A DNA stretch of 64,000 nt, taken from assembly GCA_903772945.1 (NCBI GenBank), contig CAICTM010000463.1, forward strand, positions 1-64,000. The letters are read 5' to 3'. Made by a program: the position numbers and the translations under genes. Origin of the DNA: Seminavis robusta (Eukaryota; Bacillariophyta; Bacillariophyceae; Naviculales; Naviculaceae). Shown here piece after piece: positions 32,795 to 42,426 of this stretch; positions within the stretch are counted from its first letter, which is position 1; each line of letters opens with the position of its first letter. The notes under the pieces are model-generated. The model was not told where the DNA came from. It saw only the letters and a list, made by a program, of their open reading frames with translations, and made no database searches.

Positions 32795-34174
32795 ATGTGG
32801 AGAGGATTTAAAAGAGAGATTTCCAGGATCCCCCTCCTTGCTGGGTCTGCTGTTGCGGTGGGGGGTGTGGTTGCAGCAGAGCATGGCTACAGTGATGTCA
32901 ATGGAGTAGCAGACACCTACATTGCTGTCATGCTAGCCGCTAGGAACTTGGAGGACACTAAAGATCAACATCTCAAGCCCTGGATGCAACGCCAGCTTAC
33001 CGCACTGGATCGACGCCTGCAGTGGAGTTTGAAGAAACATGAGCAACTGCACAAGTGGATCATTCCTTCTTCTGACAACTTGGGCTGGACCGTGTATCGC
33101 TTGGAATGGATGGCAGCCAATCTGTGAGGCTTGGCCTATCACCTGGATTCAACTTTTAGCCGTCAAGAGGGCGACGAGAAGAAGACGAGGGACTCGTTCG
33201 ACAAGGAGAGTCAGGTTCTGTATGACACAAAAGTGGATGAAAATTACTTGGATCCGGCCCACACAACCAGAGTCCATGCTCAATTGGACGCTCTGTTACC
33301 TGGAAATTGTGAAGAACCACTGCACCAACGGCATGCCCAATTTCAATCTCACATCATGATTCCCAAGAAATCATATGAACCTGTCTATCGTCAATTGGTG
33401 GACGATATTCTGGAGACCTGCCAAGCTTGGATGCCGGAACTCCAATCTGCCCACCTGAAGCAGCAGTATATGGATGACGCCAAAGTCTCCTGCGAAGCCT
33501 GGGTTGAGCCGGATCGGGATGCTGCAGCAGGAGACTCCAAGATGGTGGTCAACATTGCCAGAGCGATATCTTACGACAAAGCTCAGCAATTGGCGGTTCA
33601 TGAATTGACGCATCATATCCAGGTTGTGCTAATGGAACATCACCTGTACGACAAGTGCCCTGAAATGAGAGTATCTCCAGAGATGGGACCCATGGGAGTT
33701 GTCCTGGAAGGAGGCGCGGAAGCCATGGTGGAGTTGTACTTCAATCTGGACGCTGGCGGAGTGGTCAGTCGAGCCCAAGATCTAGAAAAGAGACTGCCTC
33801 GTCACGGTCTTCGGAGACTGAACCTGACCCCTGCAATCATCTTGGAGATTGAACGCCTCACTTGGTTTGGACTCTGGCCTACGATTATTCGAATTGCTCG
33901 TGACTATCAGAATCGCTCGATCATCCACAATAAGGACGAATGCGAACGGCTAATGCTGGAGCAAGCCCTCAAACGGCACGATTCTTGGCCCAACGCCGAC
34001 TTTTTCGACGAAGTTGGCGCTTATACGTTGGGATATGGGTATTGCAAAGAACTGATTCTTGAGTATTGCAAAAAGGAGGCCATGAGGAATGATAGATCGG
34101 TCTTGGAGGAGTTCATTCGCTTCATGAAGCAGCCACAGCTGCCCAGTCGAATGCAAAAGACAATTGCTGGTTAA
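32795..34174 (+). CDS. HEXXH zinc metalloprotease-like protein
   Basis: ATG at 32795. The N-terminus (residues 1-30, basic then hydrophobic) could be a mitochondrial presequence or membrane anchor. The motif HELTHH lies at codons 269-274 with a candidate third zinc ligand Glu at codon 309 in EGGAEAMVEL, a gluzincin-like layout. The family is not otherwise recognised. One TGA (33125-33127) interrupts the frame after codon 110. A 36-bp stretch, GTGAGG...TTTTAG (33123-33158), has splice-like ends and its removal keeps the frame and yields NLRQEGDEKK, so a very short intron may explain it. Alternatives are a nonsense mutation, selenocysteine or read-through. The following 347 codons are open to the stop at 34172. 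Confidence 0.6.
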
Positions 34175-34872
34175 GGGAAGCACGCAGAGACCAATGTAGT
34201 AATATGTATTTATTACAAGGATGGATTTTGACTAATAGACACGTTTGTTCTTTGTTTATCGCATAGGAATGAGTAACTTTGACCACTTGGTTGACTTTCG
34301 TTCTCAAAGGAGGTTACGTTGAGCCCTGCATGGCACCATGCGTCAAAGATACTTCTTCAAATGCATTCTTCGCCACCGTCATCAGGTACTTCTTGGATGT
34401 CTGGTTGAACGCCATGACAGTGCACAAGTTCTCCATAGGAGCCCTGGTCATGAAGGCGTCACATCACATCGGTACAATAACCAATGTTGGCGACAATCTC
34501 CCCGAACAAACAATTAACGAGAGGCGCGAACCGAATAAAGAAGAAGATCAGCCACATTCCTCTCCCTCGCCTATCTACCACCTAGCTAGGTAGGTTCATC
34601 TCGCCCTCATGATTCAATCCAGAGACTGGTTGTCAACCAAAACGCATTTGCACACTGCATCCCAGCTCCTACTAGCCCTAGTACATTTCTCATATATCAT
34701 AGTGATTATTATTCAAGAGGCAGTCCAGCCATTGCGTGTGAACATAAGTTTCCACAGCTACAAAGCCCCACGATGCTCAGCTGAAGTACAGAATGCTCTA
34801 ATCACCCCAACCAAAGAGCAAGAAACCGTTTCTTGCGTCTGTGTCATTCGTTCCCAGCCATTGCTCCAGTTC
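34175..34872. other. Spacer between convergent genes
   Basis: It lies between the stop of the metalloprotease and the stop of the minus-strand membrane protein. Open frames on the plus strand lack a credible start. No repeats or RNA signals were seen. Confidence 0.5.
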
Positions 34873-35286
34873 TTAGATGAAGGAACCCAATCCAGATGTG
34901 TCTCCCTCGTCGATCTTGAAGGAAAAATCTGGAACGTCCTTCATGGTGAATCTCTTCTTCTTGAAAGCTTCCAACTCTTCCTCTTCAGCCTGTTTCTTCG
35001 CTTCCAGTTCCTCTCGGGCCTTGATAACAAGAATTCTATGCCTATCACCCTCGTCTTGTTCCATTTCCTTGCTAGAATAGAGGACTCTGCCACGCACTGG
35101 CCTACCCAAGCCAACTGAACGTACTGGTAGATTGGTCTCGTGGCTGATAAGGGCCACTTTGGCTTCTTCGATATTGGGTTCTTCCTGAGGGGTGCCCCCT
35201 CCCACCAAATGCCACCATAACAATACAACAGATATGGCCAAGATAATGAACCCCGCCACAACCGTGATACTCGAGTTGAAACTCAT
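34873..35286 (-). CDS. Small single-pass membrane protein (137 aa)
   Basis: ATG at 35286, single exon. Residues 8-27 (VAGFIILAISVVLLWWHLVG) are one transmembrane helix, most likely a signal anchor. Residues about 75-112 are highly charged with KQAEEEELEAFKKK, a predicted coiled coil. The tail (VPDFSFKIDEGDTSGLGSFI) may be a short linear motif region. The family is not recognised. A TGACGTCA palindrome lies 179 bp upstream of the start (35465-35472), a candidate regulatory site. Confidence 0.65.
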   Translation of the reverse strand: MSFNSSITVVAGFIILAISVVLLWWHLVGGGTPQEEPNIEEAKVALISHETNLPVRSVGLGRPVRGRVLYSSKEMEQDEGDRHRILVIKAREELEAKKQAEEEELEAFKKKRFTMKDVPDFSFKIDEGDTSGLGSFI

Positions 35287-35804
35287 GATGCTGCTCTTTT
35301 TGTAAAATAATGACTCGACTCTTCACTCTTCAATCAACACACTGGTAATAACAGGCCAAAAGCATTCCAATGGATTGCCGATGAAAGTGTCTGTTGGTAC
35401 CGTTGCGGTTCCGGAACGGTTGCAAGAAGCGAGGCATACGGTACGGTACAGTAGTACCGTTGAGTGACGTCACCCATTGCTATTGGGTTAGAATCTTGGA
35501 CCAATCATCATGGGCATCCACGAGCTGCAAACAATTTTTAGTGGCAACTATGGTGGCGACGATGCGATGCATCATCTATGCCTTCTACCTGGTACCGTCC
35601 ATAGACTGGTACCGTCCATAGAGTCTATGGACGGTACCAGTACTACACTTTGAAGGTTTGAACTCATGCAGCAGTTTGGAAGTGAAGATGCAAGCGCCGT
35701 GGATAGCCCCGTAGCTTGTTCTTTGGATATATTTGAGGGGTGGGTGGTACTAATTTCGTTGTACTTTCTGGCAGGGTTGAATTCTTCACTAATTTGTTTC
35801 TATA
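35287..35804. promoter_or_regulatory. Spacer with CRE-like site and perfect hairpin
   Basis: TGACGTCA is at 35465-35472. A perfect 18-bp inverted repeat with a 1-nt centre lies at 35605-35641 (core GGTACCGTCCATAGA), preceded by a third, direct copy of the arm at 35589-35605. GGTACC and CGGTAC words are frequent. This is the upstream region of the gene at 34873 and lies beyond the stop of the ankyrin gene. Confidence 0.5.
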
Positions 35805-37352
35805 CTACAAAAGAATATCTGAGCCACAGCTCTCTGGACATCCATTTTCTTTGGCCCAATTCAAAACCTCCAAATGACCGTGAAGTGCAGCATTGGAACA
35901 CGTCTTGGCATCCCAAGGACAGCCATTTTCTCTGGCCCACTTGAGAACCTGCAAGTGTCCACCAGCTGCAGCATGACTGCATGTTCTTCCATCCCATGGA
36001 CAGGCATTCGCCCTAGCCCACTTCAACAAATCCAATCGGCCATCTCCAGCAGCATAAGTGCACGTCCTGCGGTCCCAAGGGCAGCCATTAGCTCGAGCCC
36101 ACTTTAATGTTTCCAGCTGTCCACCCTCAGCAGCATAAGAACATGTCCAAACATCCCACGGGCATCCCTTTTCTCTTGCCCATTTCAACAATTCCAAATG
36201 GCCACCTTCAGCCGCACGGCAGCACACTGACTTATCCCATGGACAGCCATTTTCATGTGCAAATTTCAATACTTCCAAATGTCCACCTCCAGCTGCCTCT
36301 GCACATGTTCCTGCATCCCATGGGCAGTTGTTCTTGAGCAACCATTCCAAAATATTCAAATGCCCTTGTTGGGCAGCACGAGAACACGTCCATTCATCCC
36401 ATGGGCAGCCATTGTTTCTAGCCCATTTCAAAGTCTCCAAATGCCCACTTCTTGCAGCCTGTGCACATGTCCATTCATCCCATGGACATCCATTCTCTCT
36501 GACCCATTGCAATGTCTTCAAGTGCCCGCCTCTGGCAGCTGCAGTACATGTCCATTCGTCCCATGGACAACCATTTCTGTGTGCATATTTGATGACGTCC
36601 AAATGGCCACCTGCAGCAGCATCGGTGCAAGTATCTGTATTCCATAGGCACCCATTTTCTCTGGCCCATTTCAGCAAATGTAAATGACCATGTTGAGCAG
36701 CATTGGAACAGGTAGTTTCATTCCAAGGGCAACCGTGTTTCCGTGCATATTTTAGGACATTGAGATTTCCGCCGCTTGCTGCCCCAGCACATGTCCATTC
36801 ATTCCAAGGGCAGTCGCTTTCATGTGCGTACTTTAGGACTTCCAAATGACCTCCTGCAGCAGCAGCAGAACATGTTGTTCTATCCCAATGACAGCCATTT
36901 TCGTGGGCATACCTCAGGACATCCAAATGTCCTCCCAGAGCAGCAGCAGCACAGGTCCTTTCATCCCATAGAAATCCTTTCTCACGGGCCCACTGGAGAA
37001 CTCGAAGGTTCCCAACTCTTGCAATCCATTGGCAGACATTCTTGTTGTGTAGCAGTTGATGATTGGAAGCATTGGCATTGTACCAGAATTCGGCGCATTC
37101 GACGCTGGAGAAAATGTTTCTGTAGAATGTAGCTTTGCTGGTTGCTGGGATCTTTTCCTCGTGATCCAAAACCTTCGGGGGATTCTGCACGGTGCTGCAG
37201 TATGACTCATACAGGTCCTTTACTTTGCGGTTCACAGGGGCAAGGTAGGCAAACTGACCCATGCCGACAAAAGGGAGAATGCCGCCCACCCAAACATCAT
37301 CCTTATCAAGCACCTTCTGGGTAGCTTCTTTCGGTGCTGTTTTGGTCTTCAT
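35805..37352 (-). CDS. Ankyrin-array protein, 14 near-identical 27-residue repeats
   Basis: ATG at 37352; 515 residues, no intron. Residues 1-100 are unique, with an F-box-like stretch (ILPFVGMGQFAYLAPVNRKV at about 24-43). From about residue 105 there is one degenerate and then 14 regular repeats with the consensus W(D/N)xxTCxxAAxxGxLxxLxWAxxNGCP. This is the short ankyrin variety abundant in giant viruses and in stramenopiles. Such proteins are usually binding scaffolds, and with an F-box they act as substrate receptors for ubiquitin ligases; the F-box here is weak. The repeats are so alike in DNA that unequal exchange or gene conversion is likely. Cys and Trp are invariant in nearly every unit. 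Confidence 0.85.
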   Translation of the reverse strand: MKTKTAPKEATQKVLDKDDVWVGGILPFVGMGQFAYLAPVNRKVKDLYESYCSTVQNPPKVLDHEEKIPATSKATFYRNIFSSVECAEFWYNANASNHQLLHNKNVCQWIARVGNLRVLQWAREKGFLWDERTCAAAALGGHLDVLRYAHENGCHWDRTTCSAAAAGGHLEVLKYAHESDCPWNEWTCAGAASGGNLNVLKYARKHGCPWNETTCSNAAQHGHLHLLKWARENGCLWNTDTCTDAAAGGHLDVIKYAHRNGCPWDEWTCTAAARGGHLKTLQWVRENGCPWDEWTCAQAARSGHLETLKWARNNGCPWDEWTCSRAAQQGHLNILEWLLKNNCPWDAGTCAEAAGGGHLEVLKFAHENGCPWDKSVCCRAAEGGHLELLKWAREKGCPWDVWTCSYAAEGGQLETLKWARANGCPWDRRTCTYAAGDGRLDLLKWARANACPWDGRTCSHAAAGGHLQVLKWARENGCPWDAKTCSNAALHGHLEVLNWAKENGCPESCGSDILL

Positions 37353-37810
37353 GGTAGTCTTTTTGTGGCAAACTTATGCTTGTGGTCCGATCGATGTTGT
37401 GGCTCTGCTGTTTCTATGAATGGCAGCGTCGTCCAAGCAAGTCAGTTTGATTGCCAGCATTGTCATTTTCTTCCAAAAAGAATTTGGGAGGAACCAACTG
37501 CCACTGTCGTCATTCGTGTGCGTTGTCGGAAGCAACTGCAGAAGTTCCGAACCTTCTACCTGCGCAAATACATCTTTGATGGCTTAAAAGCTGGTTGAAC
37601 CGGTACTCTCAGATCTTCTTCTGACCTCAGGCGCCACAAACATCCCTTGACACCAACTCCAAAGGCCACGGGAAGTGCAACATGCATCCAAGCAATTAAT
37701 GGGCAGAAAGCTGTCAAGTTGTGTCCTTGGCTTGGCTTCAATACAACCTCTAAACTTCGTCCCCATCATCAGTTCTTGAATCTTTTGTTGGAATTGATCC
37801 GCCCATCAAG
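37353..37810. promoter_or_regulatory. Divergent spacer between ankyrin-array gene and plastid lipocalin gene
   Basis: 458 bp between two starts, so it must hold both promoters. No TATA box or repeated motif stood out. Short ORFs here look like chance. Confidence 0.4.
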
Positions 37811-39471
37811 ATGGTCAAGCAAAATACCCACAAAAGCCTGCTCTTGTTGGCACTTCTGGCACTGTCCCACCTCGAAATCGTGGCTGCCTTTGTTCCACAG
37901 CCATTGGTTGCATCTCAAACCAAACAACAATTCATCCCTACAGTTGCCTTCCTGGAGACCAAGGAAAAAGAAGGAACAGAGGAGGCGGTAGAGGGCGAAG
38001 CATCCGGTTTTGGTGAAGATCCCACACCTGATGACCAAGACAATAATAAGCCCCTGATTCCTGAAAATTCTCTCGTCATTGCAGCAGCGGCCATTGGTAC
38101 CCTTGCTGTGGCCTCGCATGCTGGAGACTATGCTTCCTTCTTCTCATCACTGTCGGATATGAAGGCCAATGTGGCTGATCCAGCCGATTTCGGGCCTGCC
38201 CTCAACTTTTGGATTTTCTTCGCCGTGGCACATGCCATCTTGCAACCCATTTTTTGGATCAGTGAAGTCCTGCATGCTAGTCCTGGACCCATGGTGGGAA
38301 ACTTGGTTCCCATTACCTTCATCTTGGGAAATGTTGCGGCCATTGCTGCCTTTACTTTGTCAAAAGAGGTAAGCACGGCTGTTTGAAAGAAGAGTTTCAG
38401 TCATCTTTTTGATTATTGCGCCCTGGCTAGAGTTTCTCATCTTTGCTTTCATTCACTTTTGTTTTTCAGATTCGAAATGCCTTGAATGTAGCAGCTCTGA
38501 CTGCATTCATTGCCTATGTAGGATCAGGCCTTGCAGGTAGTGCTGGATTGGGGGATTTCAATCTTGGTTTGGACGACAGTTTTCAAGGCCAAGTTGTCAA
38601 GGGATGTCCGGCATATGAAGAGGTCAGACAACCAAGCATGGACAACTTTGATATTCAAAAATACGAAGGCAAGTGGTACGAACACAAGTTTCATGATTGG
38701 ACACAGTTCAAGGAAGTCTACGATACAACTCTTGACATCAAGGTACGAGGGAGAGCGACAAAAGGTTATACATTCTTGTACCAGTTTGGCACCTACATGT
38801 GTAGAAAACAACACTCATCATCTGTTCGATTGTGATGGATTGAATCTAGCTCACGCAAGGCGGAAAGGCTTGGATCGATGATTTTGGAGTTCGGGGGCCT
38901 GCTCCTGCCACAGGTCCGCTTTCTTGGGACAAGAGCCCCGTGGCAAACGGTGCTCACTACTTCCTATTCGGTCGTGTTGACCCCAATGATCCTCCTGGCA
39001 TTCTCCGTGAAAAGGGATTCGGAGTAGAGTTTCCAAACTACATTGTGGACATCAAAAAGGACCCTGATACAGGAGCATACAAGGAAGCAATTCAGTTCCA
39101 GTGCCTGGAAAGAGGTAAGCCATCGTGAGATCAAATTTCTATTCAAGCAGCGTTGAAGGAACAAATCGGGCTCAGACTCTTGCTTCAATAATATGTTGTG
39201 CTTGCCAGGTGGGGTACGTGTCTTTGAAGGCATCAACTTTATGTCTCGTAGTCCAACCATGACCGACGATGAGTTGATGGCCATGCACGCAAGAGCTGAG
39301 AAGGCTGGAATGTACCCATATGGAGCCAGCCCAGAACAAATGCACAGAGTAGAACGGTATCCCGAAGGAGCACCCCCAGTTGACAACAATTGGCAGCAGA
39401 TGTGGCACGCCATTGGCTTTGATAAGCTCTTGGAACTGCTCACGGAAGCTATCGAAGACGGCGGTCGCTAA
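37811..39471 (+). CDS. Plastid-targeted membrane protein with lipocalin domain (452 aa, 4 exons)
   Basis: Exons 37811-38368, 38470-38742, 38850-39114 and 39209-39471, all GT-AG and in frame. Residues 1-26 are a signal peptide ending VAAFVP, the plastid bipartite motif of diatoms. Residues about 75-210 hold three or four hydrophobic segments, so the protein is probably an integral thylakoid or envelope protein. From about residue 228 a lipocalin-like domain follows, with the signature YEGKWYE (G-x-W), a predicted barrel, and the conserved TTLDIKLT, WIDDFG and FPNYIVD strands. Lipocalins carry small hydrophobic molecules; plant chloroplast lipocalin protects thylakoid lipids and violaxanthin de-epoxidase uses the same fold, but the de-epoxidase signature is not present. 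The ligand is unknown. Confidence 0.75.
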
Positions 39472-39769
39472 ATGCCTTAATCTAGTTGAAAGTCTATTGT
39501 GATCGTCACTTGAATGTCAGCTATTTATTCCCATGGCTGTTGACCTGTCAAGATGACTAAATTTTGTCGTGAAAGCCTTTGCAAAAAAGGGCTTCAGGCA
39601 AGCATGTGGTCTCCTGTGGTGACCTCTCTTCATCTCGGAAGCGCTTTGTAGCCTGCATATACATGCAAAGCAAACCGTCCAGTCCATGCAAATTGAACCT
39701 TCAACCTTTGGTCCACTTCCGCTAGGCCGCACCACTTTTCTCCCGATACTCCCACAACTCAAACCTTAA
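39472..39769. other. Spacer between convergent genes
   Basis: Holds the 3' ends of the lipocalin and DUF3754 genes. Nothing else is seen. Confidence 0.5.
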
Positions 39770-42281
39770 CTAGGGCCTGGGTCCATCCCATGATGTGATC
39801 TCAATTGGCTTTGTCGTTTCCCCCTCAAAAATGCCAGCCCACTTCTCTCCCAGAGCCGCTACAACGCTGGATGAATCTCGAACCACTGATTCTAGCCTGC
39901 GTCCATTTGCAGAGAAGTGGATCAAATCGACATCCTCCAAATCTCGAAGTGCAGCCTCAATGTCCACCTTGACCTGTTTGTCGCCTTTGATCAAGGCGTT
40001 CACCCCCGCTAGGCCATCCTGGACCAATTGATCTCGGTCGTTGCAAGCCCTTGACGTGACAACTCGCATGGGAGACCTCAACCAAGTGTACACAAGGGCA
40101 GCCCTCGTGGCACGATAGGATCCGGCCTCTGTCGTGACATACTTGACTGCGCCCGAATTTCGATGGGTGATTTTGGATGTCAAGAACTTTTTGACCAGTA
40201 GATCGTAGCGGGCCAGTTTATTGGAATACCGTATGACAGTGCGAAAGATCCACAAGGAGAATGATACCAGAGCGAGTAGATCCAGCCGCGGATTGTCGAA
40301 TCGTTGCGAACTAATGACAAGAAGCAAGGACACAATGGATACGGCATCAAAGACGAATGCATCTGCCGGTCGGAACACGAGCTTGGTTTTGGGCAAGACT
40401 GCCGGTAGATTGGCCATGGGGACGCTGGCGAACGCCCGAATTTCCATGGGAGGTTGTTCTATGGGTGTTTCTTTTGCACATGGCAACTCTGGCAGTCCTT
40501 TCAAGTCAAACATATCGGCCACGTCATAGGCAAATTTGGGTGGCGTAAAGACCGGCTTTGCTGGTTTCGGAGGTAGCGGACGCCACACAACAATTACCTG
40601 CGTGATGAAAGAAAAAGAGAGATTTGTGAGATTACGAATCATTATTCGTGTTGCCTTGGCTGCCGCCATGGACTCGTAGTAAGATAGATGAACAGACCTC
40701 TCGATAGGTTGGTTCCATGAGTTCATTTTTGGCAACGATTGTTTTCAACAAACTCTTTGGCCCCATGGTGGCAAAGTCAATCAAGTTGCTGATACTGACA
40801 CGTTCCAAGAGTTGCATGGGAGGCAATCGTTGCTGTTGCTCTTCTTGCATGCTTATTTCTTCATCATACTGACATGTCAATTGTCCACAGTTCATGACAT
40901 CGTACAGGTCATGTTCGGTTTGATTGACGCGACGAGTCGCATTTTTGTTGTTGTTGTTGTGATCTCCATAATCCACTTCGCAAATGGTAAAGGGCGTCAA
41001 GGCATCGACCGACGACGCAAAACTGGATCGGTATCCACCATAGCGTTGCAGCTTGAACACGCGTTCCTTGTTTTGTTGGGACGTTTCACGTTGTCGCTCT
41101 TTGGCACTGTCCGTCAGGAGTGTAGCCCATTTTGCAAGTCGTGGAATGTTCATTCCAATCAACAGATTGGAGAGTGTCGAAAGAATGGCTGTTTCGACGT
41201 TGTAGTACTTCTCTCTCGCATTGGTGGCAATGGTTTCTTCCCAGATATTGAGACGGACTCGTATTCCCGAAGCAGCTCGTTGCACAATACTGGCTTGCAG
41301 GTAATCGATTTTGGGTAGCAGTAGACGCCCTCGTGTGATTTCTTGTCCGTATCCACGCCAAAAGACGAGGACTCGTCCGTTGTAGAGGAATCTAGAGGTG
41401 GTGTTTGAAGATTGTAGTTCTTCTTCTTCTGGATAAAATTCTGTAGCAATGGATGGATCGAGCTCCTTCAAGTCTTCCAAAATGCTGAGTCGCAACAGAT
41501 ACTCGGCATTGAGTGCTTGACAGAGATCCAAATCTCGTCGGGTCAACAATTCAAAGCCAGCATCCTCGAGGGAGCTTCTTAGAATGGAAATCACCTTGGC
41601 TTCATCTTGTGGCGTGGTCGTCGGATAATCCGTTGACTTTTGGTCCATGAATTTAATAAATCTGGTTTGTTCATGAACTGTGGCATGATAAATGGCGTCT
41701 AGTTTGGCCAATATCTGAGGTGGTTGGTAGAGGGATGGGGGTAAGGCAGATTGTTGGGTAGGTATCTTTCCATCGGAGGAGGTGACAATCCGACACGAAA
41801 AGGCAATGGGATTATGTTTCTTCTTTTTCTTCTTCTTCTTGTCAGTATCAATGCTGTTGCCGTTGTTGGTTTCCTGAAAACCGTTGTTGGTCTGATTGTT
41901 GGTGTTGTTGTTCTTGACCAACACTTTGAATTTGGGTATCACGGTGTTGATGGATGGTGGGAAAATGGCATCGTCGACATCGCCATTGACTAGAATGTCT
42001 CGTATTCTCTCCCTGTTTTCTGCTTTTTCTTTCTCATTATTATTTCCATCTTCGTCACGGTTACCTTTGTCAAAAAAGTCATTGAAGGAATTCTTGCCAT
42101 TTCGTAATGCTGATGCAACAGGAGTGAATGCATGATGCCGAACCGGGACAAAAGCCTCAATTGCCGTCAATGGTAGGATGAGCAACCACAGCAAAAACAA
42201 ATTCGATATCCAACCGGAACATCGTCTTTCTGGTCCCCTACGTTTCCCTGAACAACTGTACACATAGTAGAACTGCCTCAT
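39770..42281 (-). CDS. Plastid-targeted DUF3754 (TMEM143-like) membrane protein (803 aa)
   Basis: Exons 42281-40698 and 40597-39770, joined by a 99-bp GT-AG intron; the join reads PTYRE|VIVVWRPLP. The N-terminus has a hydrophobic segment (FLLWLLILPLTAIEAFVPVR, about 29-48) with the EAFVP plastid motif. Residues about 50-150 are low complexity with a lysine run. The DUF3754 region spans the splice site: YREVIVVWRP, then the IRAFASVPMANLPAVLP box, two membrane segments (DAVSIVSLLLVIS and LLALVSFSLWIF) and the YDLLVKKFL...RATRAALVYTWL stretch. Family members occur in plants, algae and animals (TMEM143, mitochondrial) without a proven reaction. The start is divergent from the tRNA deaminase gene, 145 bp away. 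Confidence 0.75.
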
Positions 42282-42426
42282 ATCAATGCATTACTAGTAC
42301 TTTGGGTTTGTAGAGTCGGTTATGGATCCTGGCCGCAGTCTCCTGGTCTTCATTGCTTGGCGGAGAGTGATGGCGTGATGGTGTCAGCTGTGTGTCTCCG
42401 AAAGACAACCTCAACCCTAATGTCCC
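42282..42426. promoter_or_regulatory. Short bidirectional promoter region (145 bp)
   Basis: Separates the starts of the DUF3754 gene (minus) and the TAD2-like gene (plus). Both promoters and 5' UTRs must fit here or overlap. No core motif was recognised. Confidence 0.45.

Noticed and set aside
34609-35118. 169-codon plus-strand frame
   Set aside because: Overlaps the minus-strand membrane protein gene in antisense and shows no better features.
36255-36687. Plus-strand repeat proteins
   Set aside because: They are antisense reflections of the ankyrin array, whose regular units stay open in several frames.
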